Shown here one piece after another: positions 51,896 through 62,405 of a stretch of DNA of 64,000 nt; positions within the stretch are counted from its first letter, which is position 1, and the number at the start of each line of letters is the position of its first letter. The translations under genes and the position numbers were made by a program. The DNA is from Devosia nitrariae (lineage in GTDB: Bacteria; Pseudomonadota; Alphaproteobacteria; Rhizobiales; Devosiaceae): NCBI RefSeq assembly GCF_030160115.1, contig NZ_BSNS01000002.1:1-64000 (forward strand), read 5' to 3'. The notes under the pieces are model-generated. The model was not told where the DNA came from. It saw nothing but the letters and a program-made list of their open reading frames with translations, and searched no databases.

Positions 51896-53158
51896 CTAGC
51901 GTTTGAGGGTCTTACCGATGCTCGAGGCATCCGGCAGTCCGCTTATGGGCCCGATGCCAGCGAGCGAAATGTCGCCGGTCGAGAAGATCTGCTCGGCAAT
52001 GTCCTTGACGCGCTGCGCGGTGATGCGCCCGATACGCTCGACAGTTTCCTGAAGCGGGATCGGGCGGCCCCAGAGGATCTGCTGACGGGCAATCTGGCCG
52101 GCGCGGGCCGAGGGACTTTCGAGCGACATCAGGAGACCGGCGCGAATCTGGTTGCGCACGCGCACCACTTCCTCGTCGGTTATCGTCTGGGTCGCGCGTC
52201 GCAGCTCCTCAACGACGACAGGAACGAGGTCACCAACTTCGTCCTCGCCGGTGGCCGCGGCAACACCGAACACCCCGCTGTCGGCGAAGGCCCAGTGGAA
52301 GGCATAGACCGAATAGCAAAGTCCGCGCTTTTCGCGAACTTCCTGGAAGAGACGGGAACTCATGCCGCCCCCGAGGATGGAGGCGAGAATCTGGGCGGCA
52401 TAGAAGCCGTCCGAGTTGTAGGCGCGCCCCTCGAAGCCGAGGACAATATGGGCCTGTTCGTGATCGGAGACCAGGCGCTCCTCGCCGCCCTTGTATTCGG
52501 CGCGTTGCGGAGCGGGGGCCCCGTTGGGCTTCAGGTCGCTGAAACGCTCCCCGGCAACACGCACGAGTTCGTCGTGGTCGACATTGCCGGCCGCCGCCAT
52601 GGTCATGTGGTCCCCCACATAGTTGCGGCGCATATACTTGCGGATGACATCCGGGGTGAATTCGCTCACCGAATCGACAGTGCCGAGGATGGTGCGGCCG
52701 ATCGGCTGGTCGGGAAAGGCGGCGGCCTGGAAGAGATCGAAGACGTGATCGTCCGGGTTGTCGCGCGCCGCCCCGATCTCCTGTTCGATGACGTGTTTTT
52801 CGCGCTCGAGCTCGTTCTCGTCGAACACGGAGTTCTGCAGGATGTCGGCCAGGATGTCGGCGGCGAGCACCACGTCGTCCTTGAGGACGCGGGCAAAGTA
52901 TCCCGTATGCTCGATCGAGGTGGCGGCGTTGAGATCGCCACCCACATTCTCGATGCTCTCGGCGATATTGAGGGCCGAGCGGCTGGCCGTGCCCTTGAAG
53001 GCCATGTGCTCGAGAAGGTGGGAAACCCCGTGCTCGGACTTGCGCTCACTGCGCGCACCGGCGCGGACCCAGACCCCGAGCGAGGCGCTTTCGAGATGGG
53101 GCATATCGTCGGTCAGCACCACCATGCCGTTGTCGAGGGTCGTCTGTCGTACCGTCAC
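51896..53158 (-). CDS. M16 family zinc peptidase (mitochondrial processing peptidase-like)
   Basis: A 420-residue protease with the inverted zinc motif HLLEH at 47-51 and the distal Glu in EKHVIEQEIGAARDNPDD about 75 residues on. GTASRSALNIAESIENVGG near 56-74 is also typical. Alphaproteobacterial members are the closest bacterial relatives of the mitochondrial processing peptidase beta subunit; in bacteria their substrates are poorly known. It follows thrC by 60 bp. Confidence 0.94.
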   Translation of the reverse strand: MTVRQTTLDNGMVVLTDDMPHLESASLGVWVRAGARSERKSEHGVSHLLEHMAFKGTASRSALNIAESIENVGGDLNAATSIEHTGYFARVLKDDVVLAADILADILQNSVFDENELEREKHVIEQEIGAARDNPDDHVFDLFQAAAFPDQPIGRTILGTVDSVSEFTPDVIRKYMRRNYVGDHMTMAAAGNVDHDELVRVAGERFSDLKPNGAPAPQRAEYKGGEERLVSDHEQAHIVLGFEGRAYNSDGFYAAQILASILGGGMSSRLFQEVREKRGLCYSVYAFHWAFADSGVFGVAAATGEDEVGDLVPVVVEELRRATQTITDEEVVRVRNQIRAGLLMSLESPSARAGQIARQQILWGRPIPLQETVERIGRITAQRVKDIAEQIFSTGDISLAGIGPISGLPDASSIGKTLKR

Positions 53159-53218
53159 TCAATCCTCCCGGACCGCCAACGGCTCGTGGGCCGTCTGGTC
53201 CCCGAGTTCTTTTTGCGG

Positions 53219-54610
53219 TCAGGCGCGCGTGCGCGCCAGAATGAATTCTTCAACCAGCTTCTGGTCGTTGTCCAGAACGCTAAGTCGTTCCGGGCGTTGC
53301 GCCAAGTCGGAGAGCCAGGCCGGCAGGGTCGGCTCGATACCGGTGGCGGCCGCGACGGCGGCCGGAAACTTGGCCGGATGCGCCGTGGCCAACGTGATCA
53401 TCGGCACTTGCGCTGCGCGGGCGGCACCGGCGACGTGAACGCCGACGGCGGTGTGGGGGTCGAGAAGATAGCCGGCATCTGCGTGGGTCCGTGCGATGGT
53501 GCGGCCGGTCGCCTCTTCGTCGGCGGTGCCGGCTGCAAAACCGGCGCGGATGGCGGCGAGCGCCGATGGCGGCAAGGTGAAACCACCGGACTGCTTGAGG
53601 CTCTCCATCATCTGCCGCAGCATTTGAGGATCGCGGCCTGCGCTCTCGAACAACAAGCGCTCGAAGTTGGAGGATACCTCGATGTCCATCGACGGCGAGG
53701 TGGTGGGAGTGACGCCTGCCATCTCATAGCGCCCGGTTTCGAGTGTACGGCGCAGGATATCGTTGGCGTTGGTGGCGATGATGAGGCGCTCGACGGGCAG
53801 GCCCATGCGCTTGGCACAGTAGCCGGCGAAGATGTCGCCGAAATTGCCGGTCGGCACGGTAAAGCTCATCTTGCGATGGGGCGAGCCGAGGGAAACAGCG
53901 GCGGTGAAGTAGTAGACGATCTGGGCGACGATGCGGCCCCAGTTGATGGAATTGACGCCCGAAAGGCGCACGCGGTCGCGGAAATCGTGGTTGTTGAAAA
54001 GGACTTTGACGATCGACTGGCAGTCGTCGAACGTGCCGCGGATGGCGATGTTGTGGACGTTCTCGTCCATGACCGTCGTCATCTGCAGGCGCTGGATAGG
54101 CGACGTACGCCCCTCGGGATGGAGGATAAAGATGTCGGTGGTCTCGCGCCCGCGGAACGCTTCGATCGCAGCCGAGCCGGTATCACCGGAGGTCGCGCCG
54201 ATAATCGTGGCCCGCACGCCCCGCTCGGCGAGGATGTGGTCCATCACCCGGCTGAGGAACTGCATGGCGACGTCCTTGAAGGCGAGCGTCGGGCCGTGGA
54301 AGAGCTCGAGCAGGAAGTGGCCAGGCTCGAGTTCGAGAATCGGGGTCACCGAGGGGTGGCGGAAGGTGGCGTAGGCGTCCTCAACGATACGGCGCAGCGC
54401 CGCGTCGGGGATATCGCCACCGACGAACCGGGAAATGATGTCGAAGGCGACGTGGGCATAAGGCTTGCCGGCGAGGGCGGCGATCTCAGCATGGGAAAGC
54501 TGCGGCCACTGTTGCGGGAGATAGAGCCCGCCATCGGTGGCAAGACCGGTCAGGACCGCGTCGGAAAAGCCGAGCGCGGGCGCCTGGCCACGCGTGGAAA
54601 CAAACTGCAT
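53219..54610 (-). CDS. thrC: Threonine synthase
   Basis: A 463-residue PLP enzyme converting O-phosphohomoserine to threonine. N-terminal YVSTRG-like block (MQFVSTRGQAPALGFSDAVL), the PLP lysine at about K112 in GPTLAFKDVAMQF, ATSGDTGSAAIEAFRG, and FTVPTGNFGDIFAGY further on are all present. The thrC-M16 order is conserved in many alphaproteobacteria. It is 70 bp behind surf1. Confidence 0.96.
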   Translation of the reverse strand: MQFVSTRGQAPALGFSDAVLTGLATDGGLYLPQQWPQLSHAEIAALAGKPYAHVAFDIISRFVGGDIPDAALRRIVEDAYATFRHPSVTPILELEPGHFLLELFHGPTLAFKDVAMQFLSRVMDHILAERGVRATIIGATSGDTGSAAIEAFRGRETTDIFILHPEGRTSPIQRLQMTTVMDENVHNIAIRGTFDDCQSIVKVLFNNHDFRDRVRLSGVNSINWGRIVAQIVYYFTAAVSLGSPHRKMSFTVPTGNFGDIFAGYCAKRMGLPVERLIIATNANDILRRTLETGRYEMAGVTPTTSPSMDIEVSSNFERLLFESAGRDPQMLRQMMESLKQSGGFTLPPSALAAIRAGFAAGTADEEATGRTIARTHADAGYLLDPHTAVGVHVAGAARAAQVPMITLATAHPAKFPAAVAAATGIEPTLPAWLSDLAQRPERLSVLDNDQKLVEEFILARTRA

Positions 54611-54680
54611 CGAGGAAGGAACCTCAGGAAACTCGTGTGCAACCTAGTCAAAGAGGCCCGCTACCGCAACCTCTGCGGCA

Positions 54681-55424
54681 TCATCGGCGCAACTGCCGGC
54701 CGATCCAGAAAGCCAGCAGGACGGGAGTGAGGGCGGCGAAGCCGAGCCAGGTGATGGCGTAGCCGAGGTGATTGTTGGGGAATTCGACTACTGTCTCGCC
54801 GCCCTGGGGCAGACCGCCTTCGGTGCCTGCCGCCCGATCCAGCGTAAACGGAGCAAAGGGTGCGAGCGCCGGATCGACGAGCGCGGCGAGCCGGGTGGGA
54901 TCGCGCACCCATTCGATGCGTTCGGGAACATTGGCGGACGGCGTGAACAGGCCGGCCGCTTCCGGCGCGCGGGCGAGGCCGGTAATAGTCGTCGTACCGG
55001 CGGGGGGCGTGACGAAACCGTCTTCACGCCCCTGCGGGACGAAGCCGCGATTGACGAAGACGGTGCCGCCGGCGTCGAGGACGAAGGGGGAAACGATCCA
55101 GTAGCCGGGGCCCGAGGACTCGCCCCTCGCAGTCGATGCCGAAAGACTGGTGAAGACACGGATGGCGGGCGCGTCGGCAAATTTGCCGGTGAGTGCCAGG
55201 GGAACGAAATTCATCTCAGCCGGGTCGAGGGAGGGCCAGTCGGCAGCGGGCGGCGGCGGTGCGGGTGGCAATCCCGTGCGCTCCTCGACGGCTGCGATCA
55301 GAGCTTCCTTCTCGGTAAGGCGCTGGAGTTGCCAGACGCCAAGGGCAACGAAGCCTGCGGTCAGCGCCAGCATCAAGATGATGAAGGCCCAGAAACGGGC
55401 AGGATGGGGAGAGGCGCCGCTCAC
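54681..55424 (-). CDS. SURF1 family cytochrome oxidase assembly protein
   Basis: A 247-residue inner-membrane protein with an N-terminal helix (about 10-30) and a C-terminal helix (about 222-243) flanking a periplasmic domain, the SURF1 architecture. Motifs: LGVWQLQRL near 27-35, VFVNRGFVPQ near 125-134, and NNHLGYAITWLGFAALTPVL near 219-238. It helps haem a insertion into CtaD. GTG start at 55424 with AAGG upstream. A terminator separates it from ctaE. Confidence 0.92.
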   Translation of the reverse strand: MSGASPHPARFWAFIILMLALTAGFVALGVWQLQRLTEKEALIAAVEERTGLPPAPPPPAADWPSLDPAEMNFVPLALTGKFADAPAIRVFTSLSASTARGESSGPGYWIVSPFVLDAGGTVFVNRGFVPQGREDGFVTPPAGTTTITGLARAPEAAGLFTPSANVPERIEWVRDPTRLAALVDPALAPFAPFTLDRAAGTEGGLPQGGETVVEFPNNHLGYAITWLGFAALTPVLLAFWIGRQLRR

Positions 55425-55440
55425 GCTTACCTTTTCTCCG

Positions 55441-55473
55441 GTAAAAGAAAGGGCGCGGACCTTTACCGCGCCC
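55441..55473 (-). terminator. Intrinsic terminator between ctaE and surf1
   Basis: On the minus strand GGGCGCGG, a 7-nt loop and CCGCGCCC form an 8-bp GC stem followed by TTTCTTTT. It lies 23 nt after the ctaE stop and just before the surf1 ribosome binding site, so surf1 should depend on read-through. Confidence 0.75.
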
Positions 55474-55495
55474 TCCAGCTCTGCCGCCTGTGCGG

Positions 55496-56332
55496 CTAGT
55501 GATGGATTTCCACGCCCCAGGCCCCCCAGACGTAGACCGAAGCGAAAAGGAAGAGCCAGACGACGTCGACGAAGTGCCAGTACCAGGCGGCGAACTCGAA
55601 ACCGAGGTGTCGCTGGGGGGTGAAATCGCCGCGCTGCGCCCGCACCAGGCAGACGAGCAGGAAGACGGTGCCGATGAAGACATGGAAGCCGTGGAAGCCG
55701 GTGGCCATGAAGAAGGTGGCGCCGTACAAATTGCCCGAGAAGGAGAACGGGGCATTCATGTATTCGAGCGCCTGCACGAAGGAGAACAGCACGCCGAGCA
55801 AAACAGTCAGCACCAGGCCCCAGCGCAGGCCGTTTCGGTCGTTCTCGAGGAGCGCATGGTGCGCCCAGGTGACCGCGGTGCCGGAGGTCAGCAGGATGAT
55901 GGTGTTGAAGAGCGGCAGATGCCAGGGATCGAAGAGCTCGAGGCCGGTCGGCGGCCAGGTGCCACCGGTGAAGGCGACACGCGCCTCCTGCAGCGCATCG
56001 TCACCCCGGAAGAAGCCGTCAAAATAGGCCCAGAACCAGGCGACGAAGAACATGATCTCGGAGACGATGAAGAGGATCATGCCGTAGCGGTGGTGCATCT
56101 GCACGACCGGCGTGTGGTCGACACCGTTGTTGGCCTCCTTCACCACGTCCGCCCACCAGGCGTACATGGTGTAGAGGACGCCGGCGAGGCCGATGAAGAA
56201 GACCCATGGGGTCCAGTCCTGCATCCAGGCAATGCCGCCGATGGCCATGATGAAGGCCGAGACCGAGCCGACGATCGGCCACGGGCTCGGCTCTACCATG
56301 TGATAGTCGTGATTCTTGGCGTGGACGGCCAT
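55496..56332 (-). CDS. ctaE: Cytochrome c oxidase subunit III
   Basis: A 278-residue seven-helix protein. It opens with HAKNHDYHMVEPSPWPIVGS, and has family blocks FFVAWFWAYFDG and GFHGFHVFIGTVFL, ending in WYWHFVDVVWLFLFASVYVW. It stabilises the catalytic core of the aa3 oxidase. 3 bp behind ctaG. Confidence 0.96.
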   Translation of the reverse strand: MAVHAKNHDYHMVEPSPWPIVGSVSAFIMAIGGIAWMQDWTPWVFFIGLAGVLYTMYAWWADVVKEANNGVDHTPVVQMHHRYGMILFIVSEIMFFVAWFWAYFDGFFRGDDALQEARVAFTGGTWPPTGLELFDPWHLPLFNTIILLTSGTAVTWAHHALLENDRNGLRWGLVLTVLLGVLFSFVQALEYMNAPFSFSGNLYGATFFMATGFHGFHVFIGTVFLLVCLVRAQRGDFTPQRHLGFEFAAWYWHFVDVVWLFLFASVYVWGAWGVEIHH

Positions 56333-56335
56333 AGG

Positions 56336-56878
56336 TCAGCTTCCCTCTTTGTCTGAAGCGTAGAAGGTGTAGGAGAGTGTGATCTCGCGCACGGTATCGA
56401 GATCGTGGTTCTCATCGATTTCCGGATCGACGAAGAAAACGATGGGCATGTCGACGGTCTCACCAGGGGCGAGGGTCTGCTCGGTAAAGCAGAAGCATTC
56501 CATCTTGTTGAAGTAGTAGCCGGCCGCCTCGGGCGTGACGTTGAACACGGCCATGCCGGTGATGGGTTTGTCAGTCAAATTGGTCGCCCGGTAGGTCACG
56601 GTCTCGAGCCCCCCGACTTGACCGGTGACGGGGCGCGAGGGCGTGACTCTCCAGGCGAGTGCACCATCGACGTTGGAATCGAAGCGCACGGTCATCTGCC
56701 GGTCGATGAGGCCTTTGGGCGCCTCGCTCGCTACCTGCGTGGTGCCGCCATAGCCGGTGACCTGGCAAAAGAGCTGGTAAAGCGGCACCGAGGCGAAGGC
56801 GAGCCCGGTCATGCCCACCACGAGCCCCATGAGGGTGAAGGCGACCTTCTCGTTGCGGCGATCGACGGTCGCTGCCAT
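56336..56878 (-). CDS. ctaG: Cytochrome c oxidase assembly protein CtaG/Cox11
   Basis: A 180-residue copper chaperone for the CuB site: one N-terminal membrane helix (about 14-36) and a periplasmic domain. The copper-binding CFCFTEQTL near 124-132 and the VASVPLYQLFCQVTGYGGTT-like block near 29-48 are diagnostic. The ATG shares its A with the preceding coxF stop. Confidence 0.95.
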   Translation of the reverse strand: MAATVDRRNEKVAFTLMGLVVGMTGLAFASVPLYQLFCQVTGYGGTTQVASEAPKGLIDRQMTVRFDSNVDGALAWRVTPSRPVTGQVGGLETVTYRATNLTDKPITGMAVFNVTPEAAGYYFNKMECFCFTEQTLAPGETVDMPIVFFVDPEIDENHDLDTVREITLSYTFYASDKEGS

Positions 56879-57054
56879 CAGAGCGCCCTCTCGAAAAGCG
56901 CCGGCCCCATCTTGGCGATGGTGAGGATATAAAAGATCAGAGCGAAGCCCGCGAGGGCCAGCGCGAGCGCGATCGAGCGTCGGCGCTGCGCCTTCTTCCG
57001 GCGCAGTTCAGCCTCGTCAGCCGGTTCCGGCGCCTGCGGACGGGGAGGAGCCAT
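56878..57054 (-). CDS. CoxF-like small membrane protein
   Basis: A 58-residue protein below the usual annotation length. A charged cytosolic head (ADEAELRRKKAQRRRS) is followed by one membrane helix (IALALALAGFALIFYILTIA) and a short KMGPALFERAL tail. This layout, with FYxxTIxKMG, is typical of the small protein encoded between ctaB and ctaG in rhizobial cytochrome oxidase loci (often called CoxF). Start and stop each share a nucleotide with their neighbours (TGATG on both sides), strongly supporting translation. Confidence 0.85.
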   Translation of the reverse strand: MAPPRPQAPEPADEAELRRKKAQRRRSIALALALAGFALIFYILTIAKMGPALFERAL

Positions 57055-57986
57055 CAGAACGTGCCTCCCATGCGCATCCAGACGGTATCGGTCAAAAGCG
57101 CGAAGAACACGATGAAGAGGTAGCTCAGCGAATACTGAAAGAGTTGCCGGGCCGTGCGGCGCATGGGAGCGCCATCGGCGGCGATCAGGAGCCGCCAGGC
57201 AAGCAGGATGAAGGACGCACCGGTAACGAGCGCGACGGTGGTATAGAGCACGCTGGCAAAACCGAGCACCGATGGCGCCAGCGCCGAGGCGGCGAGCACG
57301 ATGGAATAGACGAGGATCTGCCGTTTGGTCGAGGTTTCGCCGGCAACGTTGGGCATCATCGGAATGCCCGCGGCGCCATAGTCGCCCTGCTTATAGAGCG
57401 CCAGGGCCCAGAAATGCGGCGGCGTCCAGAGAAAGATGATGAGAAAGAGCACGACGCTTTCAAGCGTCACCGTACCGGTGACGGCGGCCCAGCCGATCAT
57501 GGGCGGAAAGGCACCGGCCGCACCGCCGATGACGATGTTCTGCGGGGTCAGGCGCTTCAGCCACATCGTGTAGATGACGACGTAGAAGAAGATGGTGAAG
57601 GCAAGCCAGGCCGCCGCGACCCAGTTGGCCGCGAGCCCGAGCAGCGTGACGGAGAAGACGGCAAGGACGAGGCCGAAGACCAGTGCCTCCTCACGGCTGA
57701 CGCGGCCGGCGGGGATCGGCCGGTTCATCGTGCGGCTCATCACCGCGTCGATGTCGGCATCGTACCACATGTTGAGGGCGCCAGACGCCCCTGCCCCGAC
57801 GGCGATGCAGACGATGGCGATGGCGGCAACGACCGGGTTGATCGCCCCGGGCGCAATGAGCATGCCAACAAAGGCGGTAAAGACGACGAGCGACATGACG
57901 CGCGGCTTCAGCAGGGCGAGGTAGTCCTCGACCCGTGCCTCGCCGGCAAGGGCGGGAATATCGCGGCTGTCGTGCAGCAGAGCCAC
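57054..57986 (-). CDS. ctaB: Protohaem IX farnesyltransferase (haem O synthase)
   Basis: A 310-residue UbiA-family membrane enzyme that makes haem O from protohaem and farnesyl diphosphate. The first acidic motif is [15 protein letters not shown] near 72-86, and the second lies in the [11 protein letters not shown] region. [16 protein letters not shown] near 26-41 is family specific. GTG at 57986 is preferred; another in-frame GTG at 58052 would add 22 residues without similarity. Confidence 0.94.
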   Translation of the reverse strand: MALLHDSRDIPALAGEARVEDYLALLKPRVMSLVVFTAFVGMLIAPGAINPVVAAIAIVCIAVGAGASGALNMWYDADIDAVMSRTMNRPIPAGRVSREEALVFGLVLAVFSVTLLGLAANWVAAAWLAFTIFFYVVIYTMWLKRLTPQNIVIGGAAGAFPPMIGWAAVTGTVTLESVVLFLIIFLWTPPHFWALALYKQGDYGAAGIPMMPNVAGETSTKRQILVYSIVLAASALAPSVLGFASVLYTTVALVTGASFILLAWRLLIAADGAPMRRTARQLFQYSLSYLFIVFFALLTDTVWMRMGGTF

Positions 57987-58081
57987 TGGCCTACCCGTCG
58001 TTGGGACGCTCCAGGCGCCCGTTCTCTTAACTTTGGGGGCACCGCGCTTCACACACGCGATGCCCGTTTCGTTTTACCCGA

Positions 58082-59797
<1,716 letters not shown>

Positions 59798-59851
59798 CTA
59801 AACTCGCGTCGCCGCCGGTCCGAAAGGACGGCCGGCGAGGCTCTCCGGGTA

Positions 59852-60766
59852 TTATTCGACCGCCGCCAGGGTGGCGTTGGCGGCGGTGTAGTCGCCGCCC
59901 TCGAACGCTGTAAGCCAGGCGTCGAACTCCTCCTGTTCGACCACGCGTACAGCGATGGGCATGAAGGCATGGTCCTTGCCGCAGAGTTCCGAGCACTGGC
60001 CGTAGTAGATGCCGGTCTCGCGGGCGTTGAACCACGTCTCGTTGAGGCGCCCGGGCACCGCGTCGACCTTGATGCCGAAGGACGGCAGGGCGAAGGCATG
60101 GATGACGCCGGTGGGCGCGGCCGTGACGAGGAGCCGTACGGTGGTATTGACCGGCACGACCAGTTCATTGTCGACGGCAAGGAGCCGCGGCTGGCCCGGC
60201 TTTTGCGTCTGTCGGTCCTCATCGGAGAGGATATACTGGTCGAAGCGCAGCCCCTGATCGACGTATTCGTAGTTCCAGAACCACTGCTCGCCGGTCGCCT
60301 TGACCGTGAGCGCAGGCGCGGGCACCTCGACGTCGCCGAACGAGAAGATGTTGGCCCCCAGGTACCGGCGTTCGCCGTCGGGCGTCGTCATCTGGTCGGC
60401 GAGGACGCCGAAGGAGGGGATGGCGATGATGACCAGGATGACAATCGGCACCACGGTCCAGATCACCTCGATCAGTGTGTTGTGGGTAAAGCGCGCGGGC
60501 ACCGGATTGGCGCGCGCGTTGAACCGCACGATGACGACGACGAGTAGCGCCAGGACCAGGAGCACGATAGCGCTGATCGTCCACATCAGGACACCGTCGT
60601 GGAAGACGGTGATCGAATCCATGATCGGCGTCACCGACGGCTGCAGGCCGATCTGACCGTATTGAGGATGGCCGGGGGCGCTTTGTTGAGCTGCTGCCAT
60701 GGTCGGCGCCAATCCGACGGCCGCGGCCAGGAAAGCTCCCATGCGCCTGAAATTGCTTGCGGTCAC
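59852..60766 (-). CDS. ctaC: Cytochrome c oxidase subunit II
   Basis: A 304-residue protein with a signal peptide (about 1-26), two membrane helices (about 55-75 and 98-118) and a periplasmic CuA domain. The CuA site is GQCSELCGKDHAFMP near 257-271, with an earlier His in GVIHAFALPSFGIKVDAVPG. Electrons from cytochrome c enter here. It is the first gene of the oxidase locus, divergent from the IalB-like gene. Confidence 0.96.
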   Translation of the reverse strand: MTASNFRRMGAFLAAAVGLAPTMAAAQQSAPGHPQYGQIGLQPSVTPIMDSITVFHDGVLMWTISAIVLLVLALLVVVIVRFNARANPVPARFTHNTLIEVIWTVVPIVILVIIAIPSFGVLADQMTTPDGERRYLGANIFSFGDVEVPAPALTVKATGEQWFWNYEYVDQGLRFDQYILSDEDRQTQKPGQPRLLAVDNELVVPVNTTVRLLVTAAPTGVIHAFALPSFGIKVDAVPGRLNETWFNARETGIYYGQCSELCGKDHAFMPIAVRVVEQEEFDAWLTAFEGGDYTAANATLAAVE

Positions 60767-61087
60767 CTACTAACCCCCTTGCCACTGCGTTTGGTGCGCT
60801 GAACGCGGATGGGGTCTATTTGCGGCATAGCAAACGCCGCTCCGACTCAACCCCGGAGCGTCTTACTCGACTGGGCTCTGCTTAACCACATCGCAGCGGC
60901 CAAGTCCATTGCGAGAGTGCCGTGCCGACATGCGTCAAATTGCGCGTCACGCGTGGCGGGTGCCTCACCCTCGCCCAACTTCGCGTCCCATATCCCCGCC
61001 GGGGTCCGACCGCGACGTTGACATCGGGCGCCGGCCTGTCGGAAACAGGGGTAATGCGCCTTGCGCGCACGATTCGAGCGGAAGCGG
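60767..61087. other. 321-bp divergent intergenic region between ctaC and the IalB-like gene
   Basis: It should contain both promoters. I see no RNA gene and no long palindrome; short GC-rich inverted stretches occur (for example around 60990-61010) without a clear assignment. Confidence 0.5.
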
Positions 61088-61642
61088 ATGCAGAAAGTGA
61101 AGCTGAACTTGCCGCGTGGTGCGAAGCTTGCAGGTCTGGCCGCCCTTACGGCAATGCTGACGGCCACCGCCGGCATGGGCCAGGGCGTGGTCAGGGCCGA
61201 ATACGGTGACTGGCAGATGAGCTGCGATACCCCGCCGGGGGCGAGCTTTGAGCAATGCGCCATTATCCAGAACGTGACCGCTGAGGATCAACCCAATGTC
61301 GGACTATCGGTCATTGTGTTGAAGACCGCCGACGGCGAGGCGCGGCTGCTGCGGGTGCTCGCCCCGCTCGGCGTGCTGCTGCCCAATGGACTTGGGCTCA
61401 ACGTCGACGGCGAGGACATGGGGCGCGTTGCGTTCGTGCGGTGCCTGCCCAATGGCTGCATCGCCGAGGTTCTGCTCAACGACGATCTGGTCACAACCCT
61501 TTCGGAAGGCACCGACGCCATTTTCGTCGTGTTCCGCACACCCGAAGAGGGCATCGGCATACCGGTTTCGCTCGCCGGCTTTGCGGAAGGGTTCGAGAAC
61601 CTGCCTCAACCTGGAAACGGGACAGGTAGCGAAACAAACTGA
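61088..61642 (+). CDS. Invasion-associated locus B (IalB) family exported protein
   Basis: A 184-residue exported protein with a signal peptide (about 1-32). The IalB domain shows EYGDWQMSCDTPPGASFEQC near 38-57 with paired cysteines, and a second Cys pair in FVRCLPNGCIAEVLL near 117-131. Alphaproteobacterial members are periplasmic or secreted; the original was linked to Bartonella invasion, but the family is common in free-living bacteria. ATG at 61088 with GGAAGCGG upstream. Confidence 0.87.
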   Translation: MQKVKLNLPRGAKLAGLAALTAMLTATAGMGQGVVRAEYGDWQMSCDTPPGASFEQCAIIQNVTAEDQPNVGLSVIVLKTADGEARLLRVLAPLGVLLPNGLGLNVDGEDMGRVAFVRCLPNGCIAEVLLNDDLVTTLSEGTDAIFVVFRTPEEGIGIPVSLAGFAEGFENLPQPGNGTGSETN

Positions 61643-61728
61643 ATCAACCGCGTGTGCTCATCTTCATCACGAGGCACGATTCCTGCGCTAGAAGATGATC
61701 GTTCGCTCAGGCGTTGGAGGGCCAGGGG

Positions 61729-61971
61729 TTGGAAGAACGTCGTCGCACATTCCGCCAACGCACGCTCAAGGGTGCGCGCATCGTGCTCAACGATGGCTTC
61801 TCGACCTTCGACTGTACGGTGCGCAACTTCTCGCCGGCCGGCGCTAAGCTCAAGGTCGCCAGCATCATCGGCATTCCCGACAGTTTCGAGCTGGTGTTCG
61901 ACGATGGACGCAGGTTCTCCTGCAAGGTTGCCTGGCGACAGGAAGAGGATCTCGGCGTCGAGTTCGTGTGA
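61729..61971 (+). CDS. PilZ domain protein
   Basis: An 80-residue single-domain PilZ protein, a likely c-di-GMP binder. EERRRTFRQRTLKGARIVL carries a basic N-terminal RxxxR-type motif, and VRNFSPAGAKLKV near 31-43 fits the following N-S-x-x-G motif with Pro at one position. TTG start at 61729 is chosen because GGAGG lies 8 nt upstream; a TTG at 61714 would overlap that site. It may be an effector for local c-di-GMP enzymes such as the GGDEF-EAL protein at 47.9 kb. Confidence 0.85.
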   Translation: MEERRRTFRQRTLKGARIVLNDGFSTFDCTVRNFSPAGAKLKVASIIGIPDSFELVFDDGRRFSCKVAWRQEEDLGVEFV

Positions 61972-61984
61972 GCGCCTCTCCGAT

Positions 61985-62395
61985 TCAGGCAGCGTCGGTA
62001 TCGACGCGCTCGCCATCTTCCTTGACGAACACTCCGAAACGCGGATTGGGCAGGATCTCGAGCACCACTTCCGAGGGACGGCAGAGGCGCACGCCTTTGT
62101 CGGTCACCACCAGGGGCCGGTTGATGAGAATGGGATGGCCGAGCATGAAGTCGACGAGTTCATCGTCGCTCCATTTGTCCTCGCCAAGCCCGAGCGTGTC
62201 ATAGGGCGTATCCTTCTGGCGCAACAGCTTGCGTGGCGTAAGGCCGGCGGCAGCGATGAGCTCGATAAGCTTTTCGCGTGTCGGCGGGGTCTTCAGATAT
62301 TCGATGATCTCGGGCTCTTCACCACTCGCCCGGATCATGGCGAGGGTGTTGCGCGAGGTGCCGCAATCGGGATTGTGGTAGATGGTGACGGTCAT
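61985..62395 (-). CDS. arsC: Arsenate reductase, glutaredoxin-dependent type
   Basis: A 136-residue ArsC of the plasmid R773-like family: YHNPDCGTSRNTL near 6-18 with the catalytic Cys at 11, and ILINRPLVVTDKGVRLCRP near 93-111. It reduces arsenate to arsenite using glutathione and glutaredoxin. ATG at 62395 is preferred over one 30 nt earlier. 10 bp behind the ACR3 gene; last gene of the operon. Confidence 0.93.
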   Translation of the reverse strand: MTVTIYHNPDCGTSRNTLAMIRASGEEPEIIEYLKTPPTREKLIELIAAAGLTPRKLLRQKDTPYDTLGLGEDKWSDDELVDFMLGHPILINRPLVVTDKGVRLCRPSEVVLEILPNPRFGVFVKEDGERVDTDAA

Positions 62396-62405
62396 TCTCG
62401 AGCCT

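Noticed and set aside
52295-54730. 811-codon plus-strand ORF opposite the M16 peptidase and threonine synthase
   Set aside because: A GC-skew shadow of two conserved genes; no domain or signal.
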